DNA of 64,000 bases, taken from positions 1,736,001-1,800,000 of the forward strand of contig NZ_CP044543.1 of the NCBI RefSeq assembly GCF_008932115.1, given 5' to 3'. Shown one piece after another: positions 18,000 to 25,924 of this stretch. The number at the start of each line of letters is the position of its first letter. The stretch's first letter is position 1. The translations under genes and the position numbers were made by a program. This stretch comes from Bradyrhizobium betae. Its GTDB lineage: Bacteria; Pseudomonadota; Alphaproteobacteria; Rhizobiales; Xanthobacteraceae. The notes under the pieces were generated by a model that saw nothing but the letters and a program-made list of their open reading frames with translations, ran no database searches and was not told the DNA's origin.

Positions 18000-18986
18000 C
18001 CTCACCACACCGATCTCGCGAAAATACTTTATCACGCCCGGATGGATCAGCTCCGGCCGCGGCGCCGCCGCAACCGTGTTCGACGCCGTGGTCTCGCAGG
18101 CCTGCGCGAGCTGCTTGCAGAAGGTCGCCTCGACGGCGTGCAGCGTCTTGGCCAGACGATAGGCGGCATCATCGGGCAGATCCTCGCGCGTGAGGACAAA
18201 ACTCCAGGAGCCGAGCGAGTCGATCGGTTCGGACTGTTTTGGATAGGAGCCGGCCGGCACGAGCAGCGGTTTCAGGAACGCGTGTTTGGCGCGGATCCGT
18301 GTGATCTCCTCAGTGCTGGGCGCGATGAAGCGCGCGCCTGACGGGCTCGAGGCCACAGCCGCAAAGCCGGGCCAGCCGATGCCGGCGCCCCAGAGCGCTG
18401 CGACACGGCCGTCCTCGACCATCGCGGGGCCGTCGCCGGCGCGGTCGAGATAGATCGCCTTGAAGTCCTCGTCCTGCTTGAGGCCGAGACCGTCGAGCAC
18501 ATAGCGCGCCAGGATCGGCAGGCCGGAGCCCTTGGCGCCGAACGCGACGGGCTGGCCGACCAGATCGCGGATGGTCTTGTAGGGACTGTCCGCCCGCACC
18601 ACGAACATCCCGGGGTTGGAGTAGATCGCGGTGAGGATCTTCAGCCGCACGGGCGCGCGGCCGATGCCGGCGAAAGCCTCGTAGGCGGGCTCGCCCGCGA
18701 CCAGCGCGAGATCGAGCTCACCCTTCTCCAGCAGCGGAATGTTCTCGTTGCTGCCCTTGGTGTTGCGGGGTGCGATGGTGACCGACGCATCGGCCGCGTT
18801 CATCGCTTGCGCAAAGGCATTGCCATAGAGCGGGAAGCCGCCGCCGGGCGTCGCGGTGCCCAGGCTGAGTGTCACGCTGGGTGTCTTGGTCGAAATGGCG
18901 TTGCCTCCGGTTTGAGCAGCGGCGGGACTTGCGAGTGGATTTGCGAGCAGCGCCGCGGCGACGAGGACGAGTGAAGCGAATCTCAT
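17997..18986 (-). CDS. TAXI-family TRAP transporter solute-binding protein
   Basis: About 329 aa. Signal peptide MRFASLVLVAAALLANP...AAAQ begins at the chosen start; an upstream ATG would place 32 odd residues before it. Mature sequence VTLSLGTATPGGGFPLYGNAFAQAMN and DLVGQPVAFGAKGSGLPILARYVLDGLGL are characteristic of TAXI (TRAP-associated extracytoplasmic immunogenic) binding proteins, which supply carboxylates or amino acids to DctM-type permeases. The partner permease is not in the window. Confidence 0.87.
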   Translation of the reverse strand: MRFASLVLVAAALLANPLASPAAAQTGGNAISTKTPSVTLSLGTATPGGGFPLYGNAFAQAMNAADASVTIAPRNTKGSNENIPLLEKGELDLALVAGEPAYEAFAGIGRAPVRLKILTAIYSNPGMFVVRADSPYKTIRDLVGQPVAFGAKGSGLPILARYVLDGLGLKQDEDFKAIYLDRAGDGPAMVEDGRVAALWGAGIGWPGFAAVASSPSGARFIAPSTEEITRIRAKHAFLKPLLVPAGSYPKQSEPIDSLGSWSFVLTREDLPDDAAYRLAKTLHAVEATFCKQLAQACETTASNTVAAAPRPELIHPGVIKYFREIGVVR

Positions 18987-19093
18987 GATTGGTCCCGGCG
19001 GAGCTGCGTCAACACCGACTTGCGACGATGTAGGCAGCGGCCCGTTTTTGTGAAAGCATGCAGCCCAACGACAATAGAACAATGGGAGGCGTC

Positions 19094-20068
19094 ATGCGAA
19101 TTTTGCGTAACACTGTTTTCGGGCTGGTCTTTCTTTCAACCCTCCTCAGCGCCTCCCCTCCCGCCTCCGCCGCCGGCTACCCCGACCGCCCCGTGCACTG
19201 GATGATCGGCTTCGCCGCCGGCGGGCCGGTCGACATCGTGGCGCGGATCATGGCGCAGTGGCTGTCGGACAAATTCGGCCAGCAGTTCATCGTCGAGAAC
19301 AAGGCCGGCTCCGGCGGCAACATCGCCGCCGCCGCCGCGATCAGTTCGCCGCCCGACGGCTACACGCTGCTGTTCGTCGCGCCCAACAACGCGATCTCGA
19401 CCTCGCTCTACAAGAAGCTGCCGTACGACTTCCTGCGCGACACCGTACCGGTCGCCAGCATCATGCAGCTCACCAACATGCTGGTCGTCTCCAACGCGGT
19501 GCCGGCGAAGACGGTTCAGGAGTTCATCGACTACTGCAAGGCCAATCCCGGCAAGATCTCGTATGCCTCGTCCGGCAACGGCACCTCGGTGCACATGTCG
19601 GCCGAGCTGTTCAAGGCGATGACCAAGTGCGACATGGTGCACGTGCCCTATCGCGGCTCGGCGATCGCCTTCCCCGACATCATCTCCAACAAGGTGCAGC
19701 TGATCTTCGACAACCTGCCCTCCGCGCTGGAGCAGGCCAAGGGCGGCAATGTCCGCGCGCTCGGCGTCACCTCGCCGCAGCGCTGGCCGATCGTGCCCGA
19801 CGTGCCCGCGATCGCCGAGACCGTGCCGGGCTTCGAATCGGTCGGCTTCTACGGCATCTCCGCGCCGAAGGGTACGCCGCCCGAGATCGTCGAGATCCTC
19901 AACAAGGCCGTCAACGAGGCCCTGAAGGACCCCAAGCTGGTCGCGCGCCTCGCCGAGACCGGCGGCATCCCCAAGCCGATGACGCCCGCCGAGTTCGGCA
20001 AGCTGGTTGAGGACGAGACCGCGAAGTGGAAGAAGGTGGTGGAGTTCGCCGGGGTGTCGGTGGACTGA
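19094..20068 (+). CDS. Bug-family tripartite tricarboxylate transporter substrate-binding protein
   Basis: About 324 aa. Start at the ATG after GGGAGGCGTC, beginning the signal peptide MRILRNTVFGLVFLSTLL...ASA. YPDRPVHWMIGFAAGGPVD is the Bug signature for an extended periplasmic carboxylate-binding protein, followed by AAAISSPPDGYTLLF and PGKISYASSGNGTSVHMSAELF. The TctAB permease is not adjacent, as is usual for these very abundant proteins. Ligand unknown. It is transcribed away from the TAXI gene. Confidence 0.9.
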   Translation: MRILRNTVFGLVFLSTLLSASPPASAAGYPDRPVHWMIGFAAGGPVDIVARIMAQWLSDKFGQQFIVENKAGSGGNIAAAAAISSPPDGYTLLFVAPNNAISTSLYKKLPYDFLRDTVPVASIMQLTNMLVVSNAVPAKTVQEFIDYCKANPGKISYASSGNGTSVHMSAELFKAMTKCDMVHVPYRGSAIAFPDIISNKVQLIFDNLPSALEQAKGGNVRALGVTSPQRWPIVPDVPAIAETVPGFESVGFYGISAPKGTPPEIVEILNKAVNEALKDPKLVARLAETGGIPKPMTPAEFGKLVEDETAKWKKVVEFAGVSVD

Positions 20069-20107
20069 GGCCGCCCCCGCCACGCGCCTGCAGCTCACCG
20101 GCGAGAC

Positions 20108-20137
20108 ATCGGAGGGGATCAAAAGACCCCCTCCGAT
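20108..20137. repeat. Inverted repeat after the Bug gene
   Basis: Arms atcggagggg and cccctccgat (10 bp each) with a 10-base loop, 40 bp after the stop, followed by an A-rich tract. It could stabilise or end the transcript, but there is no T run on the coding strand. The remaining sequence up to 20412 shows no supported gene. Confidence 0.45.
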
Positions 20138-20412
20138 CAAAAAACAAAAACAACCCCATGCACAGTAGACGAGGCCAATGATTACAAGGAGTTACAGAAG
20201 AAGGCGCGCCGCCCCGGCAAAAATCGGTTGACCCGTCGGGCAAAACAGGAGCATAAGAGCATTATCGGAAATTTCGGGTATTCGAAAATTACCGGCGATG
20301 CTGCTCCGGAGGTTTCCCTCCGCCCCGGCCGGCATTGCACCCCCGCCCCCATCCCTGTAAACGAACCGCGCACCGTTGCCGGCCGCGCATTCCCGCGGGC
20401 CGTCCCGCGGCG

Positions 20413-20488
20413 GGGCCTGTAGCTCAATGGTTAGAGCCGGCCGCTCATAACGGTCTGGTTGCAGGTTCGAGTCCTGCCGGGCCCACCA
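20413..20488 (+). tRNA. tRNA-Ile2 (anticodon CAT)
   Basis: 76-nt cloverleaf with encoded CCA. Acceptor GGGCCTG pairs with CGGGCCC, D stem GCTC/GAGC, anticodon stem GGCCG/CGGTC with loop CTCATAA, and T arm GCAGG-TTCGAGT-CCTGC. Anticodon CAT could be Met or Ile2. The body (TAGCTCAATGGTTAGAGC...) is closest to the lysidine-modified Ile2 species of E. coli as I recall it, so Ile2 is preferred. It marks the left border of the atypical block that follows. Confidence 0.9.
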
Positions 20489-20923
20489 GTAAAAATAGGC
20501 CTTTTTGGAATCGCTATTTTTTCGAGGACAGATTGGGGACCAGAATGAACCCAGAACTGACCGCCATTTCGATTTCGGCACACCAAATTTGCCCATGTAG
20601 CTGCATCTGGATGTCGACTTAAGAGTGTTTTGCCTTTTCTTGAGCAATCCCCACCGCGTCGGGGCTATTTTTTCCTCCGCGCCTGCAAACCTCGTCTTGG
20701 ATCGACTAGTCCGCGGTGCACGGTCCGCTCACGGGTTCAACAGTCATCATTTCCGGAAGGCGCTCACACGCTGCTCCGAAGCGCGCGAGCTTCCACAGCC
20801 ATTGTGTGGCTCAGATCGAAGGGCGCAACCTTAGCGGATCGCAATCCTTGTGAAATTCCCGGATATGTGTTTTTTCGAAGCACGTCCCGGCAACAAGATC
20901 GGCGGCGCAACGGAGGGGGGCCG

Positions 20924-22897
20924 TTGGCAAACCTAGAAAGCGACATCATCGGCCGGGTGAATCGGCTGGCCCTTCGGCCGTCCGAAAAGAATGCCCTACT
21001 GCCACTCATGGAAGCGGTTAGCAATTCTGTTCACTCGATAACAGACCTCTACGACGCGGACGCAGCAACGAGGGGCCGGATCACGATCCGCATCCTTCGT
21101 GAAGGCGATGAGCCAGAAAGTCGGGTTATCGGCTTTGATATCGAAGACAACGGGATTGGCTTTACGGAGGCCAATTTCAGATCCTTTAGAACGCCAGACT
21201 CCCGTTGGAAGGAAGCGCGTGGCGGCAAGGGCGTAGGTCGCCTAGCATGGCTTAAAGTTTTCGACCGCATCCTTGTCGATAGCACTTACAGCGACGGCGC
21301 AGGCTGGCAGCGACGAGCTTTTGAATTCCGTCTCACCGAAAGCGATCAGATCCACGAGCTTAGTGGTGAAGCCGCCGGGACTGCGCATCGGACCATCATC
21401 AGCTTCCGGGGATTTAAGCCACCATTTGAGAATAGATGTCCGATCAGAAAGGGGATCATTGAGAACAGGATCGCGGCGCACTTTGTCCCGCTGTTTGTGG
21501 CTGGAAACGCACCGAAGGTCACGGTCAATGATGACGAAAGAACCGAGATCGAGACGCTATTCAGCGATAGTATCGTCGAAAACGCGACCGACACCATTAC
21601 TATTGGCCAAGGAGAAGACGCATTTCCGCTCACGGTATGGTCCCTAAAATGCGACAAGCGCATGCGGTTCGAACCCCCCGCCTTCCACTTCGCCTTCATA
21701 GCGGGGGACAGTCGCTCGGTGATCGACTACGCAATTGATGAGCAACTAGGTCTCAAAGCGCTCGATGGCGAATATGTCTATATCGCCTGCGCATCTAGCC
21801 CGTACTTAGATCAAAAGGTCAACAGTGAGCGGACAGCGTTCACTCTCGACCCCGGAGAAGTGGACGAAATCAAGCGCGGAATCGCAACACGTGCGCGGCA
21901 TTTTCTACGGTCGTACATCGAGACTGCTCTGACCCGAAAGATTGAGACTAGCCGAGAGGTCATTGCTGAAAACCCACAATTTCTCTACATGATGGATGAC
22001 CTCCAGGCCTTCGCTGAAGGGCTGCAGCCGAACGCCTTTGGAAAAGAGGACATTTTTCTGGAGATGTCGCGCGGTAGATTCCGTCGCCAGAAGCGATACT
22101 CAGCCCTCGAAAAATCAATTAAAACGAAGGATCTGCTGGCTGGCCCACTGGCAGCCAAGGTCGAAGACTACACCAGCTACATCGCAGACGAGAAACGCGG
22201 CGCATTGGCGGAGTACGTCACGCGGCGCAAAGCCGTGCTGGACCTGTTTGAAACGCTCCTTGAATACGACGACTTAGGCGAAGAGACCTACAGCAAGGAA
22301 GACGCACTTCATCAGCTCTTCTGCCCCATGCACATAGACTCCAAGGGCCTAACGATTGAAGACCACAATCTCTGGCTGCTAGACGACCGCCTAGCCTTTT
22401 TCAACTATTTTGCCTCCGACGAACGGCTGTCCAACTACACGACGCTGGATAGCGAGGAACGGCCGGACCTTGCGTTCTTTTACAATTCTGCCGTTGCTTG
22501 GCGTGAGCGCGAGGATACCGACACGGTTGTCATCGTTGAGTTCAAGAGACCGATGCGCGAAGACTACACGAAGGGAAAAGATCCGGTTCAACAAGTACTC
22601 TCCTATGTGAAGAGACTCAAAGAGACCTCAGGTGAGATTGATATCCGGGGCCGCGCAATCCGTGGCATTCGGTCCAGCACATCTTTTCATTGCTATGTTG
22701 TCGCCGATATTACTCCTCAACTTGAGGAGCGCATCATTGGTCGCTTCGAGAAGACACCGGACGGCCATGGATACTTTGGGTACACGACGAATCCAGCAGC
22801 CTTCGTTGAGATCGTGCCATTTGGAAAAGTCATGCAAGATGCGCGACTTCGGAACGCGATCTTCTTCCATAAGCTTGGGATTACAAATGCAGGCTGA
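20924..22897 (+). CDS. GHKL ATPase fused to PD-(D/E)XK nuclease-like domain, putative defence protein
   Basis: About 657 aa. The N-terminal third is a GHKL (Hsp90/MutL/MORC-type) ATPase: N box LMEAVSNSVHS (residues 29-37), DNGIGF (75-80) and GGKGVGR (100-106). The C-terminal 150 residues carry RPDLAFF with D515, IVEFKRP with E539 and K541, and DPVQQVLSYV. That is the D...ExK...QxxxY pattern of a PD-(D/E)XK nuclease. The middle is helical and charged. TTG at 20924 was chosen as start because GGAGGGGGGCCG precedes it and upstream residues are not family-like. Base composition is lower in GC than the flanks. Its neighbour is the SIR2 protein. ATP-driven sensing plus nucleic-acid cleavage is inferred; I do not recognise the exact family. 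Confidence 0.85.
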   Translation: MANLESDIIGRVNRLALRPSEKNALLPLMEAVSNSVHSITDLYDADAATRGRITIRILREGDEPESRVIGFDIEDNGIGFTEANFRSFRTPDSRWKEARGGKGVGRLAWLKVFDRILVDSTYSDGAGWQRRAFEFRLTESDQIHELSGEAAGTAHRTIISFRGFKPPFENRCPIRKGIIENRIAAHFVPLFVAGNAPKVTVNDDERTEIETLFSDSIVENATDTITIGQGEDAFPLTVWSLKCDKRMRFEPPAFHFAFIAGDSRSVIDYAIDEQLGLKALDGEYVYIACASSPYLDQKVNSERTAFTLDPGEVDEIKRGIATRARHFLRSYIETALTRKIETSREVIAENPQFLYMMDDLQAFAEGLQPNAFGKEDIFLEMSRGRFRRQKRYSALEKSIKTKDLLAGPLAAKVEDYTSYIADEKRGALAEYVTRRKAVLDLFETLLEYDDLGEETYSKEDALHQLFCPMHIDSKGLTIEDHNLWLLDDRLAFFNYFASDERLSNYTTLDSEERPDLAFFYNSAVAWREREDTDTVVIVEFKRPMREDYTKGKDPVQQVLSYVKRLKETSGEIDIRGRAIRGIRSSTSFHCYVVADITPQLEERIIGRFEKTPDGHGYFGYTTNPAAFVEIVPFGKVMQDARLRNAIFFHKLGITNAG

Positions 22898-22994
22898 CTC
22901 TGATCCTGCAGTCGATCACGGTCCTCGCTACGTTATTGGTCAAACGCACCGTCGGAAGCGACTCGGCGATGCCTCTGTCCGCAACGTCGACTAA
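22887..22994 (+). CDS. Possible 35-aa overlapping peptide between the two defence-like genes
   Basis: A short reading frame begins at ATG 22887, overlapping the last 11 bases of the ATPase-nuclease gene, and ends at TAA 22992-22994. GGGA lies six bases before the ATG. The peptide MQADSDPAVDHGPRYVIGQT... is basic towards its C-terminus. The overlap is suggestive of coupling, but the frame is short enough to be chance. Confidence 0.2.
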   Translation: MQADSDPAVDHGPRYVIGQTHRRKRLGDASVRNVD

Positions 22995-23059
22995 ATGAAG
23001 CTGTTCTTTAGCGCTTAAGTGAGCGGTTAGAATCTAGATGCTAAATCTCGAGTGGCCGC

Positions 23060-24691
23060 ATGCCCCCTAAGTATCTTGTCCATTTCCCTAAGCCGTTGCT
23101 GGAAGACTTAGTGAATGGCAGATGGCTGCCCGTCGTTGGGGCTGGTATGTCCCTGAATGCAAAGTTGCCACCTCCTGCGAAAATGCCACTCTGGCCGGAA
23201 CTCGGGAAAAGCTTTGCGGACGAACTGCAGGACTATTCCCCAACAAGCGTGCTGGATGGCATTTCCGCATATGAGCATGAATTTGGCCGAGCCCGCCTCA
23301 TAGAGCGTCTGGCAGACCTTTTGCACGTTAATCGAGCTCAACCGGGGCCGGCTCATAAGGAATTTTGTACCCTCCCATTCGATATCGTCTGCACCACCAA
23401 CTTCGATTTCCTGCTCGAAAATCAATACGATCTGGAGCGCCAAGATAATCGAACTGCCCATCCGGTAGTGGATGAAGACCAATTGTCGATCAACATAGGC
23501 ACTGCCGGCACTCTTCTTCTCAAATTGCACGGCGATGTGCGTCACCCAACGCGGCTTGTAGTCACTGAAGCCGACTACGACGGTTTCCTCACGAACTATC
23601 CGCTCATCGCTACATACTTAGCGAACCTGCTTATTACTAAGACCGCTGTCTTCATCGGCTACAGCCTGGACGACCCAGACTTCCGTCAAATTTGGCAATT
23701 GGTAGCCAGCCGTTTGGGTAAGACACGGCGTATGGCTTACGCAATCATGGTAGGCGCGCGCCCAGGTGACATCGCAAGGTTCGAGCGCCGCGGTGTAAAG
23801 GTCGTCAACCTTCCGGGGACTCGCGAGAAATACGGCGATGTACTAGCAGAGGCATTTGCCGACCTGCGGGAATACCGACGCGAGCACGCGGGACCAACGT
23901 TAAAGCCGACAGAAGAGAAGCCGCTAGAGCAGTTCTTGTTACCGCGGGATGCTATGAGCAGGCTATGTCTCTTTGCGACTCCCCTAGAAATCCTCCCGTA
24001 TTATCGCGAGAACGTGTTTCCGCTTGCAGAGGCTGCGGGCTTCGTGCCGGTCACAGCGGCCGACGTGGTCAACCTCGGCGAAAGCACTAGCGCGAAAATC
24101 GATACGCTCATTGATCGCGCCACCGTGATGGTCGTGGATGCGACTTCGCCATATACCCAATTTGAACTCGGCCTTGCCATTTCGCGTTCCCAAGAAGTGT
24201 CGACCCGCCTTAATAGGCTGCCCTTGCGGGTGATACCGGTGGTAACGGAGTTTTCCCAGCTGCAGGGGGCCGGTCAGAGCATCTCGGCCATTAGACGTCC
24301 CCAAACGTTGTCGGATGAAAGCGAGTTTGTCTGGCAGATCGCTAAGGCGCTTGAGGCTATTGCGGAAGAAATGGGCTTCGCGCAGCGCTACGAGCCGCGA
24401 CGGCTTTTCGAGACCAAGGAATATCGAGCTGCCGTCATTTCAGCTATGGCGCTTTTGGAATCAACGCTGCGCCAGCGCTTGAACAAACCACCGCTAGAGT
24501 CCGTTCGGCGCCCGCTGTCCATGCGCCAACTCCTGGATCTCGCCGTTAGTGAAGGTATGGCGATTGACTACCAGGATGTCTTAGTCTGGACGAAACTGAG
24601 GAATGATGTGGTTCATAGGGGGAAGCGCGTGTCCCGCCAGGAAGCCCAAGCAGTCCTCGAAGGCGTTGAGCGGATTATGGACGCAATCTGA
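23060..24691 (+). CDS. SIR2 - deoxyribosyltransferase/TIR-like - HEPN protein, putative NAD-degrading defence effector
   Basis: 543 aa in three parts. Residues about 15-270: SIR2-like domain with VVGAGMS (25-31), CTTNFD with N114, KLHGD with H157, and FIGYSLDDPDF (198-208); both residues needed for NAD cleavage are present. Residues about 300-435: Rossmann-like segment (LFATPLEILPYYRENVFPLA, VMVVDATSPYTQFELGLA) resembling nucleoside 2-deoxyribosyltransferase or TIR-like domains, with E369 at the usual acidic position. Residues about 450-543: helical domain with LRNDVVH, the R-X4-H motif (R514, H519) of HEPN ribonucleases. Start ATG has a weak ribosome site. It follows the ATPase-nuclease by 162 bp on the same strand and shares its atypical composition. 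Abortive-infection role is inferred. Confidence 0.85.
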   Translation: MPPKYLVHFPKPLLEDLVNGRWLPVVGAGMSLNAKLPPPAKMPLWPELGKSFADELQDYSPTSVLDGISAYEHEFGRARLIERLADLLHVNRAQPGPAHKEFCTLPFDIVCTTNFDFLLENQYDLERQDNRTAHPVVDEDQLSINIGTAGTLLLKLHGDVRHPTRLVVTEADYDGFLTNYPLIATYLANLLITKTAVFIGYSLDDPDFRQIWQLVASRLGKTRRMAYAIMVGARPGDIARFERRGVKVVNLPGTREKYGDVLAEAFADLREYRREHAGPTLKPTEEKPLEQFLLPRDAMSRLCLFATPLEILPYYRENVFPLAEAAGFVPVTAADVVNLGESTSAKIDTLIDRATVMVVDATSPYTQFELGLAISRSQEVSTRLNRLPLRVIPVVTEFSQLQGAGQSISAIRRPQTLSDESEFVWQIAKALEAIAEEMGFAQRYEPRRLFETKEYRAAVISAMALLESTLRQRLNKPPLESVRRPLSMRQLLDLAVSEGMAIDYQDVLVWTKLRNDVVHRGKRVSRQEAQAVLEGVERIMDAI

Positions 24692-25071
24692 TCTCGGCGG
24701 CGCCACCGCGGACAACCGACGTGAAGATGAGCAACCAGCCCTTTGCAGACTTTTGGATCGGTACTCCGGCGTCCGTTACGGTTCATAATCGCCCTGATTT
24801 CATAAGCGTGGCGACGACGTTGATCACGCAAAAGCGCATTCAGAAGAAGCGGTCCGGATCACTCGGATAGTGCACTCGATTCACTTGCTCGAAGGCTCGG
24901 ACACCACCCCGCGAATAGCGAGACCAACCGGGCAAACTTTACCTGCACCGCCAGGGGACATCGGCGATATTTTCACGCCAGTCAGGACAAGCCGAACCGG
25001 AAGCGCCGGGAAATCATCGGAAATGCTTTGGCATGCACGTTGCTTATCGGGAATCGTCTTGAGGACCGAAC
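24692..25071. other. Right edge of the atypical block, no gene seen
   Basis: About 380 bases where composition returns towards the chromosomal norm. No integrase, tRNA 3'-end repeat or transposase remnant was recognised by eye. It should include the promoter of the 25072 gene. Confidence 0.4.
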
Positions 25072-25425
25072 ATGCAAGTCGGAAGCGGAACATCAATCCT
25101 CGGCTACCAGGCCGCCAAGGCCGCCTCATCCACCAGCGGCACGAAGACGCCGGCGGCGAACGATGGCGGGATCGCGCAAGCGAACGAGGACAGCGCATCG
25201 ACGAAGAGCAGCGTGGAGGCGGACTTCCTGAAGTACGCCAAGATGTCTCCTTTCGACCGCATGCGGGCCGACATTTTGAAGAGCATGAATCTCACCGAGG
25301 ACGATCTCGCCAAAATGTCTCCGGACCAGCGAAAAGCCGTCGAGGAGAAGATCAGAGACGCCATTGAAAAGCAGCTTGAAAAGCAGGGCCAGAAAGCCGG
25401 CAGTCTCGTCGATCTATCGGCGTAA
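25072..25425 (+). CDS. Conserved-type hypothetical protein
   Basis: 117 aa, unrecognised. The N-terminal half is low-complexity Ser/Ala/Thr rich (GYQAAKAASSTSGTKTPAAND). The C-terminal half is helical and charged, MSPFDRMRADILKSMNLTEDDLAKMSPDQRKAVEEKI, and could form a coiled coil. GAGGACCGAAC precedes the ATG, which supports translation. No signal peptide or membrane segment. Small soluble proteins of this shape occur in rhizobia, but no function is known to me. Confidence 0.65.
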   Translation: MQVGSGTSILGYQAAKAASSTSGTKTPAANDGGIAQANEDSASTKSSVEADFLKYAKMSPFDRMRADILKSMNLTEDDLAKMSPDQRKAVEEKIRDAIEKQLEKQGQKAGSLVDLSA

Positions 25426-25710
25426 CGACCGGAGCCTGGTCACGGGATTGCCCGGCTTCCCCGGTGCTCGCCGCTGACGATTGGAAAATCGACGAACATT
25501 GGCACTCGGGCTGCCAATCCAGGATGTCTCCCCTCAAGCCAGCTTCCAGCGGGCGCCAGCACGACCTCTGCGGGAAAATCCGCAGCTTGACCTTCTTGAG
25601 ACCGTCGTGCACCCCGGGTGCCCCGAGTCGAATGGCGCGTCGCCCCATTGACTCCGTGCGGGCAGAATACGGAAGGTTGCGGGCGCGATGCCCCCGTTCC
25701 ATAGGGGAAG

Positions 25711-25728
25711 GCGCCGGTCCGCCGGCGC
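25711..25728. repeat. Short GC-rich hairpin
   Basis: gcgccgg-tccg-ccggcgc, a 7-bp stem followed by ctttc; possible weak terminator or attenuator ahead of the small zinc-ribbon gene. The rest of the 25426-25775 gap shows no supported gene. Confidence 0.35.
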
Positions 25729-25775
25729 TTTCAGCATTGTGCGCCTACGACCGCCTCTCGCGACAGGAGACTTCC

Positions 25776-25904
25776 ATGACCAGTGAAAAAGGCCCGAACA
25801 TCAAGAAGAAGCAGAAGTGCAAGAATTGCGAAGGCAAGGGCTTGCTGAAGAAGGGCGACAAGGTGGTGAAGTGCCAGCGCTGCAAGGGCACGGGGGTGCG
25901 GTGA
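25776..25904 (+). CDS. Small zinc-ribbon (DnaJ-type CxxCxGxG) protein
   Basis: 42 aa, MTSEKGPNIKKKQKCKNCEGKG then KVVKCQRCKGTGVR. The two CxxCxGxG knuckles are those of the DnaJ/HSP40 zinc-binding region, giving four Cys ligands for one zinc. AGGAGACTTCC precedes the ATG. There is no J domain, so it is a free-standing zinc ribbon, perhaps binding RNA or another protein. Confidence 0.7.
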   Translation: MTSEKGPNIKKKQKCKNCEGKGLLKKGDKVVKCQRCKGTGVR

Positions 25905-25924
25905 TGTCGGGTTGATGGCCCGAC

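Noticed and set aside
20192..20647. Open frame on the minus strand across the tRNA reading ARQDSNLQPDRYERPALTIE
   Set aside because: This is the well-known false protein made by reading a tRNA gene backwards; the tRNA cloverleaf explains the sequence.
20489..25071. Prophage or integrative element
   Set aside because: No integrase, capsid, terminase or conjugation gene is visible; only the two large genes and a possible peptide.
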